In this document: piece by piece, positions 8,712-16,472 of the stretch | Numbering within the stretch: position 1 is the first letter of the stretch | How the letters are laid out: the number at the start of each line of letters is the position of its first letter | Assembly (NCBI GenBank): GCA_002437115.1 | Contig: DJOD01000030.1 | Coordinates: 2,577-34,277 of the forward strand | Origin: Prevotella sp. UBA6447 | GTDB taxonomy: Bacteria > Bacteroidota > Bacteroidia > Bacteroidales > Bacteroidaceae | Length of the DNA: 31,701 nt | Reading direction: 5' to 3' | The notes under the pieces: model-generated | The model's database searches: none | Seen by the model: only the letters and a program-made list of their open reading frames with translations | What the model was told of the DNA's origin: nothing | Program-made: the position numbers and the translations under genes

Positions 8712-8826
8712 TTATCCTGCAAAATAATATCAATTACATGACTTTTAGGCTCAATCGTTGCTATATTATAGTAATGCCTACCTTTTATACCAGCTATATT
8801 TCGGATTTATACTAAACTTACATAAA

Positions 8827-8879
8827 GAATACGGATTATACTGAAAGAAAAAATTGAAATTCCAGAATAATCCGTATTC
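8827..8879. terminator. Inverted repeat after the ParA/DUF3408 operon
   Basis: GAATACGGATTAT (8827-8839) and ATAATCCGTATTC (8867-8879) form perfect 13-bp arms around a 27-bp loop. It begins just past the stop codon of the DUF3408-like gene (8901) and lies upstream of the cas promoter. No clear T-tract follows on the minus strand, so it may be a weak terminator, an mRNA 3' end stabiliser, or a protein-binding site. Confidence 0.4.
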
Positions 8880-8900
8880 AAAAGTATGCATGTCTTTGTC

Positions 8901-9548
8901 TCAGATGAGCCTTCCGGAGAACATCACCTTCTTGATGTCGTCCTCGTGGTCGAAGATGAAGCGGGCCACGATGGAACTGAGGATGGCCGAGGTGGAGAGC
9001 TTCTCGGGCCCGCAATACTTCATGCGGTCGAGCACGTTCTTGAGCGACTCGTCGATGTAGATCGTGGCGAGCTTGCCGCCTCCGTCCTTATACTGCTTGG
9101 CCATGTCGAGGAAGAGGTCCCAGGAGTCGCGCGAGTCGTCCTTGACCACGGTGTACTCCTTCATGGTGTTCTCCTTGGGCCGGCGTCCTCGTGGCGCGCG
9201 CTCGGTGGCGGGCTCAGCGGCCAGGCTGCCTTCAGCGGTTGCGGTAGCCGGGCTCTCCCCCACCCCGTCTGACACGGGCTGCTCCTCCTGCGCGGACACG
9301 GGCTGTTGGCTTACCTGTGGAGCCGTTTGCGCCTCCGTCGTTTCGGCATGTGGTTGCTGCGCGGCGGGAGCGGGAGCGGCTTTGCCTGTTTCTTTGTTAT
9401 TGTTATCGTTTTTGTCGTCGTCTTGACTGATCTTTGTCACGTCCACCTGCGGGGCGATATTGGGTTCAGCGGTGCCGTTCTGCAGGGTGTGCACCAGTCC
9501 CTGTATGCCGCCTGGCAGCACGACACGTGTCTTTTGCTTGTTGGCCAT
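8901..9548 (-). CDS. DUF3408-like protein, likely ParA partner
   Basis: A 215-aa protein with three parts: a basic N-terminus (MANKQKTRVVLPGG), a low-complexity middle rich in Ala, Gln, Glu and Pro (about 40-118), and a folded C-terminus (about 140-215) with TIYIDESLKNVLDRMKYCG and ILSSIVARFIFDHEDDIKK. That C-terminal pattern resembles the DUF3408 family found beside ParA-type ATPases on Bacteroidetes mobile elements. PRGRRPK at 119-125 resembles an AT-hook, suggestive given the very AT-rich DNA nearby. It lies 74 bp downstream of parA on the same strand. The inferred role is the DNA-binding or adaptor half of a partition system; DNA binding is not shown by the sequence. Confidence 0.65.
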   Translation of the reverse strand: MANKQKTRVVLPGGIQGLVHTLQNGTAEPNIAPQVDVTKISQDDDKNDNNNKETGKAAPAPAAQQPHAETTEAQTAPQVSQQPVSAQEEQPVSDGVGESPATATAEGSLAAEPATERAPRGRRPKENTMKEYTVVKDDSRDSWDLFLDMAKQYKDGGGKLATIYIDESLKNVLDRMKYCGPEKLSTSAILSSIVARFIFDHEDDIKKVMFSGRLI

Positions 9549-9622
9549 ATTCTATTGGAAATGTATTTTTTCAGGTTGATGTTTTTTGTTGTTCGGCAGA
9601 GAAGTGCGCGAAGGCACCGCGT

Positions 9623-10288
9623 TCACTCCTTCATGCGACGTATCATGAAGTCGAAGGCCGGCTTCACAGCCTCGCGCTGGGCGGCCGTAATCTCCACGGT
9701 GTTGATACGCTTCAGGGCCGCGCGCGCAGCGATGCGCGGTGTCACGGAGCCGAGCTGCTTGAAGATGGCATCGGTCTGCTTCCACATGTCGAGCTCGTTC
9801 TTGGTTCCGATGCGCACGTCGATGCGGTTGGGCACGAAGAAGAGCTTGGCCGTCATCTCTGGCGTGTGCTGCCTGAGGGCGTTGATGACCTGCACGAAGG
9901 TACCCGTTGAGTCGAGCGTCTTCTCCTCATACTCATAAGGGCAGACGATAAAGTCGGCATTGGTGAACATGGGCACAAGGCCGTCTTCCGACACGTTGCC
10001 CGGCGAGTCGAAGAGCACGTAACCCTCGGTGTCGGAGGCCGAGTCCATGAGCTGCTGCATGGTGTCGGGGTCTTGCACGTCGAAATCCTGTATGACGTAA
10101 GGCTCCTCGGGAACGTCGTAGAGCTCCATGTCCTTGCGCCGCTGCATCATGATGGTCTTCTGCAGGTCGGTATCGATGACGCACACATCTTGCTTCTTCC
10201 AGGCGAGGTAGTTGGCAAAGAGAATGCAAAGCGTCGATTTCCCCACTCCACCCTTCTGGTTGGCGAATATGATCTTTCTGTTCTTCAT
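9623..10288 (-). CDS. parA: ParA-family partition ATPase
   Basis: A 221-aa ATPase with the deviant Walker A box KGGVGKST (residues 12-19) directly after the first beta strand (KIIFANQ), the ParA/MinD arrangement. VIDTDLQKT is the switch/A' motif and YVLFDSPGN the Walker B strand. It is short and has no N-terminal helix-turn-helix, like type Ib ParA proteins of plasmids and integrative elements. A TTG at 10300 could add four residues, but the ATG at 10288 fits the family start. ParA proteins bind DNA nonspecifically with ATP and move a cargo bound by a partner protein. The DUF3408-like gene follows 74 bp later, and a consensus promoter with tandem TTGTCAA repeats precedes it. Confidence 0.88.
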   Translation of the reverse strand: MKNRKIIFANQKGGVGKSTLCILFANYLAWKKQDVCVIDTDLQKTIMMQRRKDMELYDVPEEPYVIQDFDVQDPDTMQQLMDSASDTEGYVLFDSPGNVSEDGLVPMFTNADFIVCPYEYEEKTLDSTGTFVQVINALRQHTPEMTAKLFFVPNRIDVRIGTKNELDMWKQTDAIFKQLGSVTPRIAARAALKRINTVEITAAQREAVKPAFDFMIRRMKE

Positions 10289-10293
10289 GGTCG

Positions 10294-10307
10294 TTGTCAA
10301 TTGTCAA
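10294..10307. repeat. Tandem TTGTCAA repeats at the parA start
   Basis: Two adjacent copies of TTGTCAA (10294-10300 and 10301-10307) lie between the -7 box and the parA ATG, next to the predicted transcription start. Their junction contains the palindrome CAATTG. The position suits an operator for autoregulation of the partition operon, but no binding data exist. Confidence 0.35.
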
Positions 10308-10315
10308 TTACAGTG

Positions 10316-10347
10316 CAAATATACATATTATTATTTATCCAAGCAAA
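10316..10347 (-). promoter_or_regulatory. Promoter of the parA operon
   Basis: On the minus strand: -33 TTTG (10344-10347), a 20-nt spacer and -7 TATATTTG (10316-10323), a full consensus match. Transcription would start near 10309, about 20 nt before the parA ATG and inside or next to the TTGTCAA repeats. Confidence 0.7.
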
Positions 10348-12423
10348 CATTTCTTTATTTTTTTGATTTTAAATTTAAAAGGTTATTAATATATAGGTAT
10401 TTTTATATATTTATATGTTTGTTTTTTTTAATTTTTTCCATTTGTTATATCTTTATATGTATAGTTTTTGACATGTTTATATATTTGTTTTTATGTACTT
10501 TAATATTTTCTTTTCTTTATTTTTGTATTTACTTATATATTTATTTAATATATAAAAATAAAGATATTTTTATTTTTGTATGTACGCCTTTAATTATATA
10601 TATATTTAGGTATTCTAATATATAATCCTTCAATGGCTCTTTTAAGATAAAAGAATAAATATGATAACATAAAATGAAAAACTCCAGAGAAAGAAAATAA
10701 TAAAGACTGACGAAACAGAGTGTAAGAAAGAAAATGAATGCTGATGACATGGAATAGAGAAGACCTAAGAAAAAAGATAGTTGATATAAAAAAACATAAG
10801 TAATTAGTTAACAACACATTATAGAATATATATTTATATATTCAATTATTTAGATATTATTTCTTTAAGAGAACAAAAACGAACAGGAATTTCTGTCGTT
10901 ACTTAAAATATACCAAATAGGTTGGTAGAAATGGGATGAAAAGCCAAGAAAGCAGAAACATGAAAGTTAATGGAATTGAGGCTCTTTAAGAAGGGAATGA
11001 ACAAGGAGGAAAAGGATTCACAAAAATATAAATATATATAGATATAAAAAATATAATATAATTGTTTGTTTGTTTATATATTTGTATATGTTAATGTTTG
11101 TATGGATATACATATAATGGTTTATTTATTTATACCTTTCTTTTTTAATATAGATATTTGTTAGTAACTTTTTGATTGTTTATTTGTTTATATGTTTATG
11201 CTTTTGTATTCACAGACTTTTATTTAGTTTATTAGTTATATAATATATCTTTTATATATATATATTTATATGTTTATTATTTGTTCTATATGATTAAATA
11301 AATATTGATTGAGATAAATCTATTTATAGATATATAAACGTATATTTATTAATATCGATATATATTGCTTTATTTTGTTATATACGTTTTTATATATAGA
11401 ATCTTTTATTTATTTATACATGTAGACTTTTAAATACTTTAAATAAACATACATTTATAAGGAGGAGAAGAAGCATTACAAATATAATATGGAACGAAAT
11501 AAAAGGGGTAGAAAGAGGAAAAAGAAACCAAGTAGAATAAAGAGATACATTGACAAAAAATACTTAGATGAAAAAGTCAACCGACAATTCATGTGAAATG
11601 GAAAGAGGTATGGAAAAGGTACTGAAGAACATAGGAAGATAAAAAACTTCAACAAACTATAGTCCAAAACATGAAGCAAAATCTAAGTCGAACCATTAAA
11701 CTTAAAATACAGGAAAATAAAGTAGTTTATGTAAGAGGCTAATAATCAAAAACTTACAAAATAATGTGCTTGATTAAGTTCATTAATAAAGCATTTATCA
11801 TCACTTAAAAGGTCTTATTGATTAGAAATAAAGGCCTAAAGGAATCCTAAAAAAGCCTTTATCGAGCTTAGATAAGGGCTTAAATAACATATAATTAGGG
11901 CTTAACCTCGTATTCAAAAGATTCTACTACTGGTTTTAAAAAGGAAAAAAAACTTATATACGCTCTATTTCACTTGAAATTCAGAACAAACTTTTCTGCC
12001 AAAGTTTTTGACAGGAAAAAGTTCAATACGTCTATTAAAAAAGAACCTAACCAAGAGGAAGTATAAATAGTATCCAAGGGTACAATAACATCATTCTCAA
12101 AATAGAAAGAAGAAAAGATCGATCCTTAAATTACATAGATGAAAACACAGCAGATAATGATATTGAGAACTGTAATTATGAAGCATAAATACAATTTTAA
12201 AGGCTGAACAAAACTGAAAACAAAATATATGCTGATAAAAGACAAAAGGACTAAAGACAAAAGAAATAAAAATGAACATCTCTAATATCATAAAAAAATA
12301 ATTTAGAAAGTAAAGAATAAAAATGTCAAGAGAGTTAGATTTCATTAGTAATATCATTAGTTAATCATGATATTAGTAGAGGCGCGTAACCTATTGATTT
12401 ACAGTGATTCATAGAGACTACTG
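10348..12423. other. About 2 kb gene-free, extremely AT-rich region
   Basis: No convincing gene is seen. Open frames here translate to runs of Ile, Phe, Tyr, Leu and Lys, as random AT-rich DNA does. The plus strand alternates between T-rich blocks with repeated TTTATATATTTG/TGTTTGTTTATA-like words (about 10350-10620 and 11040-11460) and A/purine-rich blocks (about 10620-11030 and 11460-12350). Small hairpins occur, such as ATAAAGGC (11828-11835) with GCCTTTAT (11855-11862). This composition, between a parA operon and iteron-like repeats, fits an origin-proximal or partition-site region. Function is inferred. Confidence 0.6.
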
Positions 12424-12760
12424 GCGACAAATTAGTAAGGTGGTGCGACAAATTGGGAAGTTGGGTGCGACAAATTAGTAAGTTCCATGCGACAAATAGG
12501 GAACTTCTTTCAGAAGAGCGCGACAAATAGGGAACGTTGCTGCGACGGATAGGGAGATTGTTGGGAAAAAGATGATAGATAATTGACAAATATTCATATT
12601 AATCATCGTTATCCTGGATAGGGTAGGGTAGAATGTGAATAATCTTATGATAGAATAGTAGAATATATATATTTTAATATCAATAAGTTATGTTAACCTA
12701 CGACAAAAATGGAAGTTGTTGGTATTGGTCTTTTCTACAGAAGGCTGACAAATAGGGAGT
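12424..12760 (+). repeat. Iteron-like direct repeat cluster, candidate origin
   Basis: Direct repeats with core GCGACAAATAGGGAA, some degenerate, start at 12424, 12445, 12467, 12489, 12520 and 12542. Further copies start at 12700 (ACGACAAAAATGGAAG) and 12745 (CTGACAAATAGGGAGT), with a weaker one at 12584 (TTGACAAAT). Spacing in the main cluster is 21, 22, 22, 31 and 22 bp, about two helical turns, so bound proteins would sit on one face. An AT-rich stretch (about 12655-12690) lies between the main cluster and the two distal copies, like a DNA unwinding element. This is typical of Rep-bound iterons at plasmid or chromid origins, but no Rep gene is visible here. Confidence 0.65.
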
Positions 12761-12803
12761 ATTTTGAAAGACTTAGACAATATTTTGATGTCGCAACCGC
12801 TTC

Positions 12804-13001
12804 TTAACTGCTACCTTTTTCTTGTACTTGCCTGATACTCACGTTCATGCACCATTTACAATGGCTGTTTTTACATTCAATCGGTGCATCCACTGTAACG
12901 TTGTCTATCATTGTCTCCAATGTGGTAGATTGACTACTGTTTGTTTTCAGACGACAATTTAGACAATGGATGACAACACGCCTCTTGTTTTTTGAGTTCA
13001 A
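12804..13001 (-). CDS. Small Cys-rich protein, possible zinc-binding
   Basis: A 65-aa open frame beginning MNSKNKRRVVIHCLNCRLKT. It contains one CxxC (HCLNC) and a second Cys cluster CKNSHCKWC, spaced like a four-cysteine zinc knuckle with an extra Cys. The N-terminus is basic. Such features suggest a small nucleic-acid-binding protein, and it lies between the iteron-like repeats and the divergent lipoprotein gene. No promoter pair or clear ribosome site was found upstream and I do not recognise the family. It may be a gene remnant or a chance frame. Confidence 0.4.
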   Translation of the reverse strand: MNSKNKRRVVIHCLNCRLKTNSSQSTTLETMIDNVTVDAPIECKNSHCKWCMNVSIRQVQEKGSS

Positions 13002-13067
13002 TGAACCTTATATTTTCTCGTTTATACCTGCTTTGTTGTCGTTTATGCCGTTTGGCGAAAAACACGC

Positions 13068-13099
13068 ATTGATAATTAGAGGTATTAATGCTAATTTTG
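13068..13099 (+). promoter_or_regulatory. Promoter of the lipoprotein gene
   Basis: A -33-like ATTG (13068-13071), a 20-nt spacer and a -7 TAATTTTG (13092-13099) match the Bacteroidetes pattern, with one mismatch at -33. Transcription would start near 13106, about 33 nt before the ATG at 13139. Confidence 0.6.
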
Positions 13100-13138
13100 C
13101 CATAAAAATTATCAGTATTAATTTCTTGCTATATTTAC

Positions 13139-15412
13139 ATGAAACACAAGCTTACCTATTTTCCATTTTTGCTGATGGCACTCTTTTGCATGTTGATGTC
13201 GTTGGCTTCTTGTAACCAACTCAAGGACTTGATCAACCCCGATGACCCCGACGACCCTGATGAGCCGCCCACGGTCAGCATGGTGTCGTCGAACCTCTCG
13301 GGCGTGGTGCGCGACACCGCAGGCGAGCCGCTGCAGGGCGTGGAGGTGCTCAGCGGCACGTCGGGAACGTTTACCAATGAAGGCGGAATGTTCAACTTTT
13401 CCGAATTGGCTGTCGAAGACAACCGTTCGGTGGTGCGCTTCAGCCGTGAAGGCTATTTCGACGTGGTGCGTTCCGCCTCGTTGACAGACGGCGACATCTG
13501 GGAAGTGGTGATGTGCAAGAAGGAGAACAGCGATTGTGTGGCTGTAGACGAATATGCCTCGTCGTCGGAGAAGACCCTGCAGGCTGGAGGCATGACGATA
13601 GAGCTGCCGCGCAACGCCTACAAGGTAGACCAGACAGGCGCGGCCTACACCGGTCGTGTGAAGACGGCGATGCTGTATCTCAGTCCCAACAACGAGCACT
13701 TTGCCGACATGATGCCCGGTAGCGACCTGGCAGCCGTTCGCACCGACCAGTCGAGAGCCACCTTGCTGTCTTATGGTATGGTAGACCTCAACATGACCGC
13801 CGACACCGGCGACAAGCTACAGCTCAGCGAGGGCACGACGGCCAAGCTGACCTTCCCCATCCCCAAGGGCATGGAAGACACGCGCCCTGCCACCATTCCC
13901 CTGTGGAGCTTCAACGACAGCACCGGCCTGTGGGAAGAGGAGGGCGTGGCCACCCTGCAAGGCGATGTCTATGTGGGCGAGGTGAAGCATTTCTCGTGGG
14001 TCAACCTCGACTATCCCGAGAGCCAGGCCACGGTGGAAGGCTATGTCAAGGACGACCGTGGGCAGGCTCTGCAGGGTGTCAGGTTGACCGTGGGTCAGTT
14101 GCTCACCAAGATTACCAACGAGAACGGATATTACTGTCAGGAGGTGCCGGCAGGCACCGACTTCAAGGTCTCGGTGAAGTCGCACCATTACGGCAACTAC
14201 AGCCAGGAGGTGTCGGTCAACGTTCCTGCCCTTAGTCCGCGCGAGGTGCGCCGAGTAGACATTGTGCTGCCACACAGGGTGCGCGTGTACGGCAAGGTGG
14301 TCGACAAGACGGGCGCGGGCGTGCCATCGTCGGTGTGGGTCAAAGTGGGCGACACAAGCCTGAAGTCGGTGCAGACCGACCGCAACGGCAACTTCTCCAT
14401 CTACATTCCCGACGGTGTGAAGGGCGACGGCGAGGTGCGTGCCCGCACAAGCAACAACACGGAGCTCTCGAAAGACATCATCGTCGACAAGGAGGACGTG
14501 TACGTGGAACTGGCCGCCACGGGAGAAGGCGGCTCGGGCGACAACCTGATCCACATCTACTCTGTCCTGGGCAACGAGGCGTGGCTTGTGCCCTCGTCGA
14601 CGAGCCTGGAGAGCGGTGTCATGATTGTCGATGGCGAGCTGATGCTCATGGCGGGCGAAGACGAGGCCGTCACGCTGGCTCTCCAGATTCCCAACTACAG
14701 CAGCGACCATGCTGACTACGGTGACGGCGTGAAGCTCTCCATTTACAACAACGACGAGCAGGCTGGCTTCGGTGTACAGGGCACGGGGCAATACACGGTG
14801 CGCCGTGTGGGCGATGCCTACTCCTTCTCGTTGCGCGCCCCCGGCACGTTCTACAAGAGCGCGTCAGGCAGCTTTGACGAGGGCGCCACGGCCACGGCCG
14901 ACGACATGCGGTTCAACTTCTTCTTCGCCGGAAAGTCGCTGCGCAACATCGTTCCTCGGGAGGCGGGCTTCCCGTCGTTCACGCCGCAGCTGGCCACCAA
15001 GGCACCCTTGGCCTTGCTGATCACCGAGAGCGCGCATCTGGGCAAAGGTGGCATGGTCTATTACAATGGCGGTTTGGCGGAGTACCAGTCGTTGAGGAAT
15101 GCCGCCGCGAAGTTGGGGTACAACTGTCTCGGCGAGGACATTGACGACGAATACCGCGAGGTGGTCTTCTACTCGGCCAAGAAGCAGGCGTTTGTCATGC
15201 TGGAGTATGACAGAGACCAGCCAGGCACCGGCAGCGACACGTCGTGGAGTGAGGCCGAAGCGCCCATCACCGTGACGGTGCTCGACGGGCTCAGTGAGGA
15301 ATACCTTGAGGCCTTGTTTGGCGACGACGACTACTCGGCGGCGAAAGTCGCTGGCAAGAAGAAGTTCCAGCAGGTGAGGCGGCTACTGAAAGCCAACAGC
15401 AGGAAACGGTAA
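13139..15412 (+). CDS. Surface lipoprotein with carboxypeptidase-regulatory-like domains
   Basis: A 757-aa protein with a type II signal peptide: hydrophobic segment then lipobox LASC, Cys25 being the lipidation site. Three similar beta-sandwich repeats of the carboxypeptidase regulatory-like type follow, each with a G.V.D..G.PL.GV pattern and a later T(N/D)..G.F motif: about residues 52-112 (SGVVRDTAGEPLQGVEV), 296-375 (VEGYVKDDRGQALQGVRL) and 381-457 (VYGKVVDKTGAGVPSSV). Between the first two, residues about 120-290 form another beta-rich region with TFPIPKGMEDTRPATIPLW and HFSWVNLDYP. The C-terminal 290 residues are not recognised. It is probably an outer-membrane-anchored binding or structural protein; no enzyme motif is seen. 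A terminator follows. Confidence 0.8.
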   Translation: MKHKLTYFPFLLMALFCMLMSLASCNQLKDLINPDDPDDPDEPPTVSMVSSNLSGVVRDTAGEPLQGVEVLSGTSGTFTNEGGMFNFSELAVEDNRSVVRFSREGYFDVVRSASLTDGDIWEVVMCKKENSDCVAVDEYASSSEKTLQAGGMTIELPRNAYKVDQTGAAYTGRVKTAMLYLSPNNEHFADMMPGSDLAAVRTDQSRATLLSYGMVDLNMTADTGDKLQLSEGTTAKLTFPIPKGMEDTRPATIPLWSFNDSTGLWEEEGVATLQGDVYVGEVKHFSWVNLDYPESQATVEGYVKDDRGQALQGVRLTVGQLLTKITNENGYYCQEVPAGTDFKVSVKSHHYGNYSQEVSVNVPALSPREVRRVDIVLPHRVRVYGKVVDKTGAGVPSSVWVKVGDTSLKSVQTDRNGNFSIYIPDGVKGDGEVRARTSNNTELSKDIIVDKEDVYVELAATGEGGSGDNLIHIYSVLGNEAWLVPSSTSLESGVMIVDGELMLMAGEDEAVTLALQIPNYSSDHADYGDGVKLSIYNNDEQAGFGVQGTGQYTVRRVGDAYSFSLRAPGTFYKSASGSFDEGATATADDMRFNFFFAGKSLRNIVPREAGFPSFTPQLATKAPLALLITESAHLGKGGMVYYNGGLAEYQSLRNAAAKLGYNCLGEDIDDEYREVVFYSAKKQAFVMLEYDRDQPGTGSDTSWSEAEAPITVTVLDGLSEEYLEALFGDDDYSAAKVAGKKKFQQVRRLLKANSRKR

Positions 15413-15441
15413 CCCGCTGTGGTGCCGTGGGCACCGACAAA

Positions 15442-15496
15442 AAAAAGAAGAGACGGGCTGTCGCGCTGAGGGCTTGGCAACCTGTCTCTTCTTTTT
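15442..15496. terminator. Bidirectional Rho-independent terminator
   Basis: AAAAAGAAGAGACGGG (15442-15457) pairs with CCTGTCTCTTCTTTTT (15481-15496), with one G-T pair, forming a long stem with A- and T-tracts at its base. It lies 30 bp after the lipoprotein stop codon. Confidence 0.8.
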
Positions 15497-15683
15497 GAAC
15501 CATTACCAGAACGTCGTTATTACTGCAATGTTGTCTCTCCTTGTCTCCATTGTCGTGAAACACTGAGGCAGAGGGCGTTCTTGAATCCCTTGACATCCCA
15601 CAGTCACCTAAAGAATAGAATTTTTCTGTTTTCGCTGAAAATAAAATCCAGAGATACGGGAGGGTAGTTTCGTGTAAAATGCA

Positions 15684-15691
15684 TATCTTTG
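15684..15691 (+). promoter_or_regulatory. Putative -7 box for the Nudix gene
   Basis: TATCTTTG fits the -7 consensus TAnnTTTG and lies 21 bp before the ATG at 15713. No good TTTG is seen 19-20 bp upstream, so this is a partial match. It overlaps the alternative ATG at 15689, one reason to prefer the later start. Confidence 0.45.
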
Positions 15692-15712
15692 CATGGTAAA
15701 TTACCATTCACC

Positions 15713-16330
15713 ATGACAAGCGACAAGCAAGACAACACTCCGATCACCCTACACGACCACGACCAGCAACACAAGATAGGAGCCTGGCGGACCCTCAGCT
15801 CCGACTATATCATCCGCCGCCCGTGGCTCACCGCGCGCCGCGACAAGGTGCAACTGCCCGACGGTCGCGTGGCACCCGAGTTTTATGTGCTCGAGTATCC
15901 CGACTGGATCAATGTCGTGGCCCTCACCACCGACGGCAACATCATCCTTGAGCGCCAGTGGCGCCACGCCCTTGACGAGATCTCCACGGAGATACCCGCC
16001 GGTGTCATTGAGGCTGGCGAGACACCCCTCGAGGCCGCTCGCCGCGAGTTGCAGGAGGAGACAGGCTACACCGGTGGCCAGTGGGAATCTATCATCACCG
16101 TGGCTCCCAACCCGGGCTTGATGACCAACCGTTGCCACTGTTTCCTCGCCACTGGCGTGAGCCACACCAGCGGCCAGCATCTCGACGCCAACGAAGACCT
16201 GCAGGTGTTCTTCCGAAAGCCAGCCGAGGTCAACCGGATGCTCCACGAGGGTGCCTTCTCGCAAGCCCTGATGGTGGCTCCCTTGGCGCTCATCCTGCCG
16301 CGCTTGCTGGCAGGTGAGGACAAGAAATGA
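15713..16330 (+). CDS. Nudix hydrolase, ADP-ribose pyrophosphatase-like
   Basis: A 205-aa protein with a complete Nudix box at about residues 97-119: GVIEAGETPLEAARRELQEE followed by TGY, matching GX5EX7REUXEEXGU. The box lies after DGNIILERQWRHALDEISTEIPAG, the arrangement of NudF/ADP-ribose pyrophosphatases that hydrolyse ADP-ribose or other nucleoside diphosphate sugars to mononucleotides using Mg2+. I chose the ATG at 15713 over 15689, which overlaps a promoter-like -7 box. A cytosolic housekeeping role is likely; the exact substrate cannot be told from sequence. It is followed by the GH127 gene on the same strand but with a separate -7 box. Confidence 0.85.
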   Translation: MTSDKQDNTPITLHDHDQQHKIGAWRTLSSDYIIRRPWLTARRDKVQLPDGRVAPEFYVLEYPDWINVVALTTDGNIILERQWRHALDEISTEIPAGVIEAGETPLEAARRELQEETGYTGGQWESIITVAPNPGLMTNRCHCFLATGVSHTSGQHLDANEDLQVFFRKPAEVNRMLHEGAFSQALMVAPLALILPRLLAGEDKK

Positions 16331-16391
16331 GAATAATGTCCAAATCAATGCTAATGTTGTCCAAAAATGCGTCAAGAGTTCCCATTCTCAT

Positions 16392-16399
16392 TACCTTTG
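16392..16399 (+). promoter_or_regulatory. Putative -7 box for the GH127 gene
   Basis: TACCTTTG matches TAnnTTTG and lies 73 bp before the GH127 ATG. The expected -33 TTTG at 19-20 bp upstream is not present, so the call is tentative. Confidence 0.4.
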
Positions 16400-16472
16400 C
16401 ACAAACAAGCAATCCAGTGTGCACACACCGCGTGTGCTGGAAGGCAAGGACAACCCAACCATATTTTGTGAA

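Noticed and set aside
8618..8815. Plus-strand frame of 65 aa between the cas3 start and the inverted repeat
   Set aside because: It overlaps the cas promoter on the other strand, has no ribosome site or known motif, and is likely chance.
10212..10817. Open frames with many Phe, Ile and Tyr residues, resembling membrane proteins
   Set aside because: They lie in extremely AT-rich DNA where such residues arise by chance; no start site, promoter or conserved motif supports them.
11490..11600. Small basic frame beginning MERNKRGRKRKKKPSR
   Set aside because: Lys/Arg richness is expected from purine-rich DNA; no ribosome site or conserved pattern beyond that was found.
11981..12030. Imperfect hairpin around TTTTCTG and CAGGAAAA
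   Set aside because: Arms are interrupted by mismatches and such pairings are common in A/T-rich DNA; no neighbouring gene would use it.
12097..12589. Minus-strand frames over the A-rich region and iterons
   Set aside because: They overlap the direct repeats, have no recognisable domain, and the first is a hydrophobic composition artefact.
12616..12635. GGATAGGGTAGGGTAG tandem, considered as a G-quadruplex or extra iteron
   Set aside because: Only short G-runs are present and spacing does not match the iteron period.
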